Source: Neisseriaceae bacterium JH1-16 (GTDB lineage Bacteria; Pseudomonadota; Gammaproteobacteria; Burkholderiales; Chromobacteriaceae). Taken from it: 64,000 nt of DNA. Under the pieces are notes generated by a model, which was given only the letters and a program-made list of their open reading frames with translations, was not told the origin of the DNA and made no database searches. The stretch covers positions 310,001 through 374,000 of the forward strand of contig JAPDNP010000001.1 of assembly GCA_025989215.1 (NCBI GenBank), read 5' to 3'. Below are positions 16,379 to 24,024 of this stretch, in pieces (positions within the stretch are counted from its first letter, which is position 1; every line of letters starts with the position of its first letter). The position numbers and the translations under genes are program-made.

Positions 16379-16744
16379 TGGTGGAGGCGGCGGGGATCGA
16401 ACCCGCGTCCGGAAATCCTACACAGTGAGTTCTACATACTTAGCCTTGTCGTTTGGATTTAACCGCAGACCACGCCGACGGGCAGGCTTGGCTGAAGCGA
16501 GTCACCTATTATTTCGCCTTGAGCCAAGTGACCCGACACAAGACTAGCTGATGTAAGATGACACTACAGTGGTTTGACCCACCCGGCCCATCAGCGAACC
16601 GTTGTAGTGTCTAGCGGCCGTTAGGCTGCTAGAGCGTAAGTTTCGTCGTTTGCGACTAAATAAATTCAGTGTTTTACGGGGTGACTGAGATCCCGGTATG
16701 CCCTCATCTGCTTCGCAACCCCCGTCGAAACCAAGGTCGCCCCC
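16379..16744 (-). ncRNA. ssrA: Transfer-messenger RNA (tmRNA)
   Basis: Rescues stalled ribosomes and tags nascent peptides for proteolysis. The tRNA-like ends are clear: 5' GGGGGCGACCTTGG at 16744 and 3' GGTTCGATCCCCGCCGCC then TCCACCA ending at 16379, with CCA encoded. The tag frame lies at 16621-16653 and reads ANDETYALAA then TAA, the tag I know from Neisseria. Length is about 366 nt. It is followed by a strong terminator. Its 3' end is the likely integration site for the accessory DNA on its left. Confidence 0.97.
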
Positions 16745-16756
16745 AGATGAGCTTTC

Positions 16757-16786
16757 AGTATATCTGATAATCACCCGCCGAGCCAA
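16757..16786 (-). promoter_or_regulatory. ssrA promoter
   Basis: TTGGCT (16786-16781), an 18-base spacer and TATACT (16762-16757) read on the minus strand; the predicted start is a few bases before the mature tmRNA 5' end. Confidence 0.65.
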
Positions 16787-16815
16787 GCAAAGTGCGGCCC
16801 CGACATCTATATCAA

Positions 16816-17466
16816 TCAGTCGAGATGCTTGAGCACGTCGAGCGGGTGGTCGATGAAAGCATCGGCGCGCCATGCGTGCGGCTCGTCGTCGTCGGCGATG
16901 TAGCCCCAGTTGGCGATCAGGGTGCGCATGCCGGTGACGCGGCCGGCTTCGATGTCGCGCTCGGCGTCGCCGACGTAGACGCAGTGTTCCGGAGAGATGC
17001 CGATCGCGTCGGTAGCGTGCAGCATCGGGCGCGGGTCGGGCTTCGGCGCCGGGGTGGTGTCGCCGCTGACTATGACGGCCGGGGCGACCGGGAAGGCGAG
17101 GGCTTCGACCAGGCGGGCGGTGAAGCGCTGCGGTTTGTTGGTGATGATGCCCCAGGGCAGGCCGCGTTCGGCCAGCTGCATGATCAGTTCGGTGACGCCA
17201 TCGAACAGCACGGTTTCCTTGTCAAAGCTGTTTTCGTACTGATCCATGAAGCGGGCGCGCAGCGCTGGGAAGTCGGGGTGTTCCTTGTCGATGCCGAAAC
17301 CGAGCTTGATCAGTGCGCGGGCGCCATGCGAGGCGATCGGGCGCATCGCTTCATAGGGCTGCAGCGGCAGGCCGTGCTCGGCGAGCATGGCGTTGAGCGC
17401 GGCGCCCAGGTCGCGGGCGGTGTCGGCGAGAGTGCCGTCGAGGTCGAACAGGACTGCTTTGATCAT
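16816..17466 (-). CDS. gph: Phosphoglycolate phosphatase (HAD superfamily)
   Basis: HAD hydrolase of 216 aa that removes phosphate from 2-phosphoglycolate formed during DNA repair. Motif I is DLDGTLAD at residues 8-15, motif II ITNKP, motif III lysine in APKPDPRPM, and motif IV VYVGDAERDIEA. The start at 17466 (MIKAVLFDLDGTL) is the family norm; an upstream ATG at 17499 adds 11 unconserved residues. Related phosphatases for other sugar phosphates cannot be excluded, but length and motif set fit Gph. Confidence 0.9.
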   Translation of the reverse strand: MIKAVLFDLDGTLADTARDLGAALNAMLAEHGLPLQPYEAMRPIASHGARALIKLGFGIDKEHPDFPALRARFMDQYENSFDKETVLFDGVTELIMQLAERGLPWGIITNKPQRFTARLVEALAFPVAPAVIVSGDTTPAPKPDPRPMLHATDAIGISPEHCVYVGDAERDIEAGRVTGMRTLIANWGYIADDDEPHAWRADAFIDHPLDVLKHLD

Positions 17467-17490
17467 GGCTCGGTTCACGTAATAGGGGGA

Positions 17491-17517
17491 TTCGGCCAAC
17501 CTTGAAGGTTGGCCGAA
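17491..17517. repeat. Perfect inverted pair of uptake-like 10-mers
   Basis: TTCGGCCAACC (17491-17501) and GGTTGGCCGAA (17507-17517) form an 11-bp stem with a TTGAA loop, five bases beyond the ilvA stop and before gph. It probably acts as the ilvA terminator in the manner of paired neisserial uptake sequences; no T-tract follows. Confidence 0.85.
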
Positions 17518-17522
17518 ACAGG

Positions 17523-19052
17523 TCAGAGGGCGGTCTTGCCGAGGAAGAGCTTGTACGCCGGGTTGTCGGTTTCTTCGACGCAGGGGTAACCCAGTGTGTC
17601 GAGGAAGCGCTGGAACTCTCCGTTGCTGCTGTCCGGCACCTGGATGCCGACCAGCACGCGGCCGTAGTCGGCGCCATGGTTACGATAGTGGAACAGGCTG
17701 ATGTTCCAGTCGGTGCGCATCGCTTCGAGGAAGCGCATCAGCGCGCCCGGACGCTCCGGGAACTCGAAGCGGAACACTCGCTCGTCCTTCAGCGTCGGGG
17801 CGTGGCCGCCGACCAGGTGGCGGATGTGCAGCTTGGCCAGCTCGTTGTCGGTTAGGTCGAGGCCGTCCAGCTCGTTGGCGCGCAGGTCGGCGATGACGCG
17901 GCCGACGTCGTCCTTCTTCTGGATCTGCACGCCGACGAATACATGGGCGGTGCCGGCGTCGGCATAGCGGTAGTTGAATTCGGTGATGCTGCGGTTGCCG
18001 ATCACCGAGCAGAATTTCTTGAAGCTGCCCGGCTTCTCGGGGATCGTGACGGCGATGATCGCCTCGCGCCGTTCGCCCAGCTCCGAGCGCTCGGACACGT
18101 GGCGCAGCCGGTCGAAGTTCACATTGGCGCCGCTGGCGACCGCCACCAGGGTCCTGTCGCTGCAGCCTTCGCGCTCGATATAGGCTTTGGCGCCGGCCAC
18201 GGCCATTGCGCCGGATGGCTCGGTGATCGAGCGGGTGTCCTCGAAAATGTCCTTGATCGCAGCGCAGATCGCATCGGTGTCGACCAGGATGATTTCGTCG
18301 AGCAGTTCGCGACACAGGCGGAAGGTTTCTTCGCCGACCAGCTTTACCGCTGTGCCGTCGGCGAACAGGCCGACGTCTTTCAACTCGACGCGATGGCCGG
18401 CATCGATCGAGCGCTTCATCGCGTCCGAATCGACCGACTGCACGCCGATGACCTTGATTTCCGGTTTCAGGCGCTTGATGTAGCTGGCCACGCCGGCAGC
18501 CAGGCCGCCGCCGCCGATGGCGACAAAGATCGCGTCGATGGGGCCGGGGTGCTGGCGGAGGACTTCCATGGCGATCGTGCCTTGGCCTGCGATCACGTCC
18601 GGGTCGTCGAACGGCGGGATGTAGGTAAGACCGGTTTCCTCGACCAGCTTCATCGCGTGCTGGTAGGCGTCCGAGTACGAGTCACCGTGCAGCACGACCT
18701 TGCTGCCGCGGCTGGCGACCGCGTCGACCTTGATCTGTGGAGCGGTGGCGGGCATCACGATGGTGGCGGCACAGCCGAGCTTCTGGGCGGACAGTGCCAC
18801 GCCCTGAGCGTGGTTGCCGGCGCTGGCGGTGATCACGCCGCGCGCCAACTGCTCGGCCGACAGCTTGGCCATCTTGTTGTAGGCGCCGCGGATCTTGAAC
18901 GAGAACACCGGCTGTAGGTCTTCGCGCTTGAGCAGGATGCGGTTGCCGACCCGGCGCGACAGGTTGGGGGCGGGGTCGAGCGGGGTCTCCTCGGCGATGT
19001 CGTAGACGCGCGAGGTGAGGATGCGTTCCAAGTAATCGTTTTGGGCTGCCAT
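17523..19052 (-). CDS. ilvA: Threonine ammonia-lyase, biosynthetic
   Basis: PLP enzyme converting threonine to 2-oxobutanoate, first step of isoleucine synthesis. 509 aa, the full-length allosteric form: catalytic domain 1-320 with PLP lysine K53 in SFKIRGAYNK, the phosphate loop in IGGGGLAAGVASYI, and two ACT-like regulatory repeats in the C-terminal third (starting REAIIAVTIPEKPGSF and ERVFRFEFPERPGAL). Isoleucine feedback inhibition is expected. Monocistronic, separated from gph by the paired repeat. Confidence 0.97.
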   Translation of the reverse strand: MAAQNDYLERILTSRVYDIAEETPLDPAPNLSRRVGNRILLKREDLQPVFSFKIRGAYNKMAKLSAEQLARGVITASAGNHAQGVALSAQKLGCAATIVMPATAPQIKVDAVASRGSKVVLHGDSYSDAYQHAMKLVEETGLTYIPPFDDPDVIAGQGTIAMEVLRQHPGPIDAIFVAIGGGGLAAGVASYIKRLKPEIKVIGVQSVDSDAMKRSIDAGHRVELKDVGLFADGTAVKLVGEETFRLCRELLDEIILVDTDAICAAIKDIFEDTRSITEPSGAMAVAGAKAYIEREGCSDRTLVAVASGANVNFDRLRHVSERSELGERREAIIAVTIPEKPGSFKKFCSVIGNRSITEFNYRYADAGTAHVFVGVQIQKKDDVGRVIADLRANELDGLDLTDNELAKLHIRHLVGGHAPTLKDERVFRFEFPERPGALMRFLEAMRTDWNISLFHYRNHGADYGRVLVGIQVPDSSNGEFQRFLDTLGYPCVEETDNPAYKLFLGKTAL

Positions 19053-19218
19053 GGTGGGACGAGTCTCTTTGGTCTGGTTCTTTAATTATTGCGATCCAGA
19101 TTATCAGGCGCTGCCCGGAACTCCAAGTCGTTGCAGCGCACCAATGCCGCTGGGGGCGTCGTCGGCCGGCTTGTGCGCGCAAGTGCAGCAGAGGGCGTCC
19201 CGAGTCGGTGTAGGGGTG

Positions 19219-19224
19219 TATAAT
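19219..19224 (+). promoter_or_regulatory. -10 element upstream of the D,D-carboxypeptidase
   Basis: A perfect TATAAT 45 bases before the start codon; no clear -35 hexamer is visible 16-18 bases upstream. Confidence 0.45.
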
Positions 19225-19269
19225 CGCCGCCTACAGTATCTGCCAGCCCAAACTCCACTTGTAATGCCA

Positions 19270-20412
19270 ATGAAAAAACTGACCAGCTTGATTGTGGCCG
19301 CCTCGCTCGCGCTGCCCTCGTTCGCTTTCGCAACCTCGGCCTTCGTGCCGCCCGCCCCCGAAATCGCTGGCAAAGCCTACTACCTGCTGGACTACCAGAG
19401 TGGTCAGGTGCTGGCCGCTCGCGACCCGGACGCTCGGGTCGAGCCGGCGTCGCTGACCAAGCTGATGACGGCCTATCTGACCTTCAAGGCGCTGAAGGAA
19501 CACCGTCTGTCGATGGATCAGATGCTGACGGTGTCGCAGCGCGGCTGGAAGACCGAAGGCTCGCGGATGTTCCTCGACCCGAAAAAGCCGGCCGCCGTGT
19601 CCGATCTGATCAAGGGCATGATCGTACAGTCGGGTAACGACGCGTGCGTGACCTTGGCCGAAGCGATCGCCGGCAGCGAAGACGTGTTCGCCCAGATGAT
19701 GACCCAGCAAGCCAAGAAGCTGGGCATGAAGAACACCAACTTCATGAACGCCACCGGTTTGCCGAACCCGAACCACTACACCACGGTGCACGACCTGGGC
19801 ATCCTGTCCGCGGCGCTGATCCACGATTATCCCGAGGATTTCGCGACCTATTCGATCAAGTCGTTCACCTACAACAACATCACCCAGCCGAACCGCAACC
19901 TGCTCTTGTACCGCGACCCGAACGTCGACGGCATGAAGACCGGCTACACCGACGGTGCTGGCTACAATATGGTCACTACCAGCCACCGCGACGGTCGCCG
20001 CGTAGTGTCTGTAGTAGTGGGTACCGCCAGCGTGGAGGCGCGTGCGGTCGAGAGCTCCAAGCTGCTTAACTATGGCCTGCAGTTCTTCGATACGCCGAAG
20101 CTCTACGCCGCGCAGAAGCCGGTGTCGGAAGTGCCGGTGTACAAGGGCGACGCCAACAAGCTGCCGATCGGCTTCGGCAGTGACGTGTTCGTGAGTGTGG
20201 CCAAGGGCCAGGCCGCCAAGCTGAAGGCTGAACTGACCACCAAGCAACCGGTGATTGCGCCGATCCAGGCCGGTCAACAGGTTGGCACGCTGAAGGTCAG
20301 CCTGGACGGTCAGCTGCTGCTGGAGCGTCCGGTAGTGGCACTGAAGAGCGTCGGCGAAGCCGGCTTCTTCGGCCGACTGTGGGATAGCATCAAGCTGATG
20401 CTGGGCCTGTAA
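19270..20412 (+). CDS. dacC: D-alanyl-D-alanine carboxypeptidase (PBP5/6 family)
   Basis: Periplasmic enzyme that trims the terminal D-Ala from murein pentapeptides. 380 aa with signal peptide MKKLTSLIVAASLALPSFAFA, the SxxK motif in ASLTKLM, SGN in QSGNDACV, and KTG in DGMKTGYTDGAG. The C-terminal region forms the beta-rich domain and an amphipathic end (FFGRLWDSIKLMLGL) that anchors such proteins to the membrane. ATG 19264 is an equally possible start; neither has a clear ribosome site. dacA is an alternative symbol. Confidence 0.93.
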   Translation: MKKLTSLIVAASLALPSFAFATSAFVPPAPEIAGKAYYLLDYQSGQVLAARDPDARVEPASLTKLMTAYLTFKALKEHRLSMDQMLTVSQRGWKTEGSRMFLDPKKPAAVSDLIKGMIVQSGNDACVTLAEAIAGSEDVFAQMMTQQAKKLGMKNTNFMNATGLPNPNHYTTVHDLGILSAALIHDYPEDFATYSIKSFTYNNITQPNRNLLLYRDPNVDGMKTGYTDGAGYNMVTTSHRDGRRVVSVVVGTASVEARAVESSKLLNYGLQFFDTPKLYAAQKPVSEVPVYKGDANKLPIGFGSDVFVSVAKGQAAKLKAELTTKQPVIAPIQAGQQVGTLKVSLDGQLLLERPVVALKSVGEAGFFGRLWDSIKLMLGL

Positions 20413-20438
20413 GGCCGAAAGTGGCGGTAACGCGAACG

Positions 20439-20474
20439 GCGCAGGCGCGAACCTAATCGGTTCGCGAGCTGCGC
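20439..20474 (+). terminator. Long hairpin downstream of dacC
   Basis: GCGCAG-G-CGCGAACC and GGTTCGCG-AG-CTGCGC pair around TAATC. A stable stem but with no T-tract, so termination is inferred. The rest of 20413-20696 has no gene that I can see. Confidence 0.5.
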
Positions 20475-20696
20475 TGGAATGCGCCACCATCGGATGATGG
20501 GTCGTTTGCGTACTGTCCTTGCGGGTTTTTTCTCGCCGCCAAGGTCTTGTAAATCAGCGGCTTGCGCGTTAGTGTCGGTCTACGGACAAGACCCTGTTTG
20601 CAGGCGGGTGGAACGTCGTCCCGCATGGTGAGACAATAACCCGCTGTGAATCCGGCCGCCGGTGCCTGCCTGGCGGCCTACTTGCTGGATAAAGCC

Positions 20697-20963
20697 ATGA
20701 GTGACAAAGACGATCTGTTCGAATTTCCCTGCCGTTTTCCGCTGAAGATCATGGGCGAACGGCACGACCAATTTGCCGTGACCATCCTCGAAGTGGTGAA
20801 GCAACATGCGCCGACCACGTCCGAGGCCGACCTCGACGTGCGCGAGAGCTCCAGTGGTAAGTACTTGGCGCTAACGGTGACGATCACCGCCGACAGCCGC
20901 GAGCAGCTCGACGATCTCTACCGCGCGCTGAGCGGGCACCACATGGTCAAGGTGGTGCTGTAA
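20697..20963 (+). CDS. ybeD: YbeD/DUF493 family protein
   Basis: Small 88-aa cytoplasmic protein of the YbeD family, with an ACT-like fold; its function is not firmly known, but it is regularly encoded between dacA-type genes and lipB, as here. Conserved stretches are [11 protein letters not shown] and [23 protein letters not shown] 20697 ([12 protein letters not shown]) is the family start; a GTG at 20646 would add an unconserved leader. Its stop overlaps the lipB start by one base (TAATG). Confidence 0.92.
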   Translation: MSDKDDLFEFPCRFPLKIMGERHDQFAVTILEVVKQHAPTTSEADLDVRESSSGKYLALTVTITADSREQLDDLYRALSGHHMVKVVL

Positions 20964-21586
20964 TGGAGCGCCAGGTCAAATGGCTGGGCCGGGTCGACTA
21001 CGAACCGACCTGGCGCGCCATGCAGGCGTTCACCAGCGAGCGCGATGCCGATACTCCGGACGAAATCTGGATCGTCGAGCATCCGCCGGTGTACACGCTC
21101 GGCCTGGCCGGCAAGGAAGAACACCTGCTACAACACACCGCCATTCCGTTGGTGAAGACCGACCGGGGCGGGCAGGTAACCTATCATGGACCGGGCCAGT
21201 TGGTCGTCTACCTGATGGTCGACGTCAAGCGGCTCGGCATCGGCGTGCGTGCCTTGGTGCGCCGCATCGAACAATCGGTAATCGACCTGCTGGCCGATTA
21301 CGGGGTAACGGGCTACGGTGATGTCGACGCGCCGGGCGTGTATGTCGGCGGAGCCAAGATCTCCTCGCTCGGCCTGCGCATCCGCAACCATGCGACCTAT
21401 CACGGCCTGAGCCTGAACGTGGACATGGACCTGACGCCGTTCAGCTGGATCAACCCGTGTGGCTATGCCGGGTTGCAGGTCACGCAATTGAAGGATTTGG
21501 CCGGGCCGGTGACGCTGCACGACGTCGCCGAGCGGCTGCTACCGCATCTGGAGCGTCACCTGGCGGTGACGGAGGAGACTGCATGA
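20963..21586 (+). CDS. lipB: Octanoyl-ACP:protein N-octanoyltransferase
   Basis: Transfers octanoate from acyl carrier protein to the lipoyl domains of 2-oxoacid dehydrogenases and GcvH, giving LipA its substrate. 207 aa with [19 protein letters not shown], the catalytic lysine in GGAKISSLG and cysteine in [13 protein letters not shown]. It overlaps ybeD by one base and lipA by four (ATGA), so ybeD-lipB-lipA is one operon. Confidence 0.97.
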   Translation: MERQVKWLGRVDYEPTWRAMQAFTSERDADTPDEIWIVEHPPVYTLGLAGKEEHLLQHTAIPLVKTDRGGQVTYHGPGQLVVYLMVDVKRLGIGVRALVRRIEQSVIDLLADYGVTGYGDVDAPGVYVGGAKISSLGLRIRNHATYHGLSLNVDMDLTPFSWINPCGYAGLQVTQLKDLAGPVTLHDVAERLLPHLERHLAVTEETA

Positions 21587-22542
21587 AGATCGACAACGCC
21601 GCCGGCGTGAAACACAAGGGCGCGGACAAGACCGCGCGCATCCCGATCAAGATCGTTCCGCTCGACGAGAAGCTGAAAAAGCCGGAGTGGATCCGTGCCA
21701 AGCTGCCGAACGGCCAACGCTTCCACGAGATCAAGCAGATCCTGCGCGAGCAGAAGCTGTACACCGTCTGCGAAGAGGCCACCTGTCCGAACATCGGCGA
21801 GTGCTTCAGCAAGGGCACGGCCACCTTCATGATCATGGGTGATATCTGCACCCGTCGCTGCCCGTTCTGCGACGTGGGTCACGGCCGGCCGAACCCGCTC
21901 GACGCGAACGAGCCGATCCATCTGGCCGAAACCGTGGCGGCGCTGCGTCTGAAGTACGTGGTGATCACCTCGGTAGATCGCGACGACCTGCGCGACGGCG
22001 GTGCCCAGCACTTTGCCGATTGCATCAGCGAAATCCGCAAGCAGTCGCCGGGCACCCAGATCGAAGTGCTGGTGCCGGACTTCCGCGGTCGCCTCGATAT
22101 CGCGCTCGACATCATGACGGTCATGCCGCCGGATGTGATGAACCACAACCTGGAAACCGCGCCGCGTCTCTACAAGCAGGCGCGTCCGGGTGCGGACTAC
22201 GAGCACTCGCTGAAGCTGCTGAAGGACTTCAAGGCCAAGAATCCGAATGTGCCGACCAAGTCGGGCATCATGGTGGGCCTGGGTGAGACCGACGAGGAAG
22301 TGTTCGAAGTGATGCGCGATATGCGCGCTCACGACATCGACATGATCACTATCGGCCAGTATCTGCAGCCGACCGACGGCCATTTGCCGGTGCTGCGCTA
22401 TGTGCACCCGGATACCTTTAAGTGGTACGAGGAAAAGGCCTACGAAATGGGCTTCAAGCACGCGGCAGTCGGCGCGATGGTGCGTTCCAGCTACCATGCC
22501 GACGAGCAGGCGCACGGCGTGGTGAACGACGCGGTGGCCTGA
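21583..22542 (+). CDS. lipA: Lipoyl synthase (radical SAM)
   Basis: Inserts two sulfurs into protein-bound octanoyl groups. 319 aa. The auxiliary cluster cysteines are in [12 protein letters not shown], the radical SAM motif CTRRCPFC follows, and the C-terminal [10 protein letters not shown] contains the conserved RSSY serine ligand. ATG at 21583 overlaps the lipB stop. A copy of the uptake-like 10-mer starts immediately after the stop (22543). Confidence 0.98.
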   Translation: MKIDNAAGVKHKGADKTARIPIKIVPLDEKLKKPEWIRAKLPNGQRFHEIKQILREQKLYTVCEEATCPNIGECFSKGTATFMIMGDICTRRCPFCDVGHGRPNPLDANEPIHLAETVAALRLKYVVITSVDRDDLRDGGAQHFADCISEIRKQSPGTQIEVLVPDFRGRLDIALDIMTVMPPDVMNHNLETAPRLYKQARPGADYEHSLKLLKDFKAKNPNVPTKSGIMVGLGETDEEVFEVMRDMRAHDIDMITIGQYLQPTDGHLPVLRYVHPDTFKWYEEKAYEMGFKHAAVGAMVRSSYHADEQAHGVVNDAVA

Positions 22543-22605
22543 TTCGGCCAACGTTGGTGCCGAAACGGACCGGTTGCAACCTGTGGGTTGCCCGGTCCGT
22601 TTTTC
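22543..22605 (+). terminator. lipA terminator preceded by an uptake-like 10-mer
   Basis: TTCGGCCAAC at 22543-22552 is followed by GTTGG-TG-CCGAA, an inverted partner interrupted by two bases. Then AACGGACCGG...CCGGTCCGTT (22564-22600) makes a long stem ending in a T-run, a good Rho-independent terminator. Confidence 0.9.
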
Positions 22606-22804
22606 ATGGGCACCGCATTCTGTAGCGACTGCGGTTTGCCAGACTGTCATATTCTCCGCCTATAGTGGCGAAGTCCTGATGTCTGGAAATATCCTGCAAA
22701 ATCAGTGTCTTGTTTGACATTGTTGCGGTGCTCTGCCAGCCTGATGGACGTCACCCACCACGAGCCTCGCGCCTGGCGCGGTGCTCCGGACAAGGACGGA
22801 TCGT

Positions 22805-23953
22805 ATGGACGTCATCGCGTTTTCTTCACAAGAGGGGACGGCGTTACGGCTGACCGAGCTGGATACCCCGGCCATCCTGGATCATCTACTGGCGCTGGAT
22901 GCGGAAGACCGCTTCCTGCGTTTCTCCTATCAGGCCGACGATGTGGCCCTGGCGGCTTATGTGCACGGCATCAACTACAACCGCGATGTGGTTTACGGCA
23001 TCTGGCACGAGGGGCTGCTGGCCGGGCTCTGCCACCTTACCGTGTTCGACGATGCCGGCCATCCGGCAGCCGAAATCGGCATCAGTGTCAGCCGGTCGGC
23101 GCGCGGGCAGGGCTGGTCGAGCCGGATGCTGGCCGCGGCCATCGCCGAGGCGCGCAAGCGCGGCATCACTCAGGTGTCGATTCTGTTCATCCGCCGCAAC
23201 CTGCGCATGATGGCGCTGGCGCATCGCTTCTGCGCCCGTATCGAGACCGACGGCGACGAAGCGGTGGCATTCCTTCCTGTCAACGAGCGCGAGCTGGCAC
23301 GCCGGATCGAGCGCTACCTGCTGCCTTCCGGCATCGAGGTGTTCGAGAAGCGCCCGGTGCAGAGCGGGGCGGTGCCGGTGGTGCTGGTACACGGCGCCGG
23401 CGGCGACGCCTGGCAGTGGCGTCAGACTTTCCTGCCGTTTCTGGCGCAGCAGGGCTACCACGCCATTGCCTTGTCGCTGACCAATCATGGTGGTAGTCGG
23501 CGCGAGTCGGTCGGTTCGGTGATCGACTATGTCGAGGATGTCGAGGCGGTGACGCGCGGCCTGACTATGGAGCCGGTGATCGTCGGCCATTCGATGGGTG
23601 GCTTCGTCGTTCAGCACTGGCTGGCGCGCAATCCGGCCCGCAGGGCGGTGCTGATGGGCGCGGTGCCGTTCGACAAGCTCGATGTGGACGAGCTGCGGGC
23701 GGCGCAGGACAACTTGGCGAGCCCGTTTGCCCGCACCGTGTTGGCCGAAGCGATGGCTAACTCGCCCGAGGCTCGAGTCGAAAACGTCAAGGTGCCGGTC
23801 ACGGTGATCGGCGGCGCGCGTGACAAGGTGATTCCGCCTGCCATCGTTGGCCGAACCGCCCGTGCCTATGGCCGGCCGGCGTTGATGTTGCCCAATAGCG
23901 GCCATGCGATGATGCTGGGGCGGGACTGGCAGATGGCGGCCGAGGCGGTGTGA
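22805..23953 (+). CDS. GNAT acetyltransferase-alpha/beta hydrolase fusion
   Basis: A 382-aa protein that seems to join two enzymes. Residues 1-165 look like a GNAT N-acetyltransferase, with the acetyl-CoA loop in SVSRSARGQGWSSRML. From about residue 190 an alpha/beta hydrolase begins, with oxyanion region LVHGAGGDAWQW, nucleophile elbow VGHSMGGFV, acidic residue in GGARDKVIPP and catalytic histidine in NSGHAMMLG. ATG 22805 has AAGGAC upstream; an earlier ATG at 22781 does not. Stands alone between lipA and the TonB receptor gene. Substrates are unknown. Confidence 0.85.
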   Translation: MDVIAFSSQEGTALRLTELDTPAILDHLLALDAEDRFLRFSYQADDVALAAYVHGINYNRDVVYGIWHEGLLAGLCHLTVFDDAGHPAAEIGISVSRSARGQGWSSRMLAAAIAEARKRGITQVSILFIRRNLRMMALAHRFCARIETDGDEAVAFLPVNERELARRIERYLLPSGIEVFEKRPVQSGAVPVVLVHGAGGDAWQWRQTFLPFLAQQGYHAIALSLTNHGGSRRESVGSVIDYVEDVEAVTRGLTMEPVIVGHSMGGFVVQHWLARNPARRAVLMGAVPFDKLDVDELRAAQDNLASPFARTVLAEAMANSPEARVENVKVPVTVIGGARDKVIPPAIVGRTARAYGRPALMLPNSGHAMMLGRDWQMAAEAV

Positions 23954-23981
23954 TGGTCCGGAACCGTGTCTGGGCATGAAA

Positions 23982-24006
23982 AAACCCGCCAACGGATGGC
24001 GGGTTT
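23982..24006. terminator. Bidirectional terminator between the fusion gene and the TonB receptor
   Basis: AAACCCGCCA and TGGCGGGTTT around ACGGA; a six-T run lies on the minus-strand side, so it serves the receptor gene best. Confidence 0.88.
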
Positions 24007-24024
24007 GCTCTGTGTGGGTGCGGC

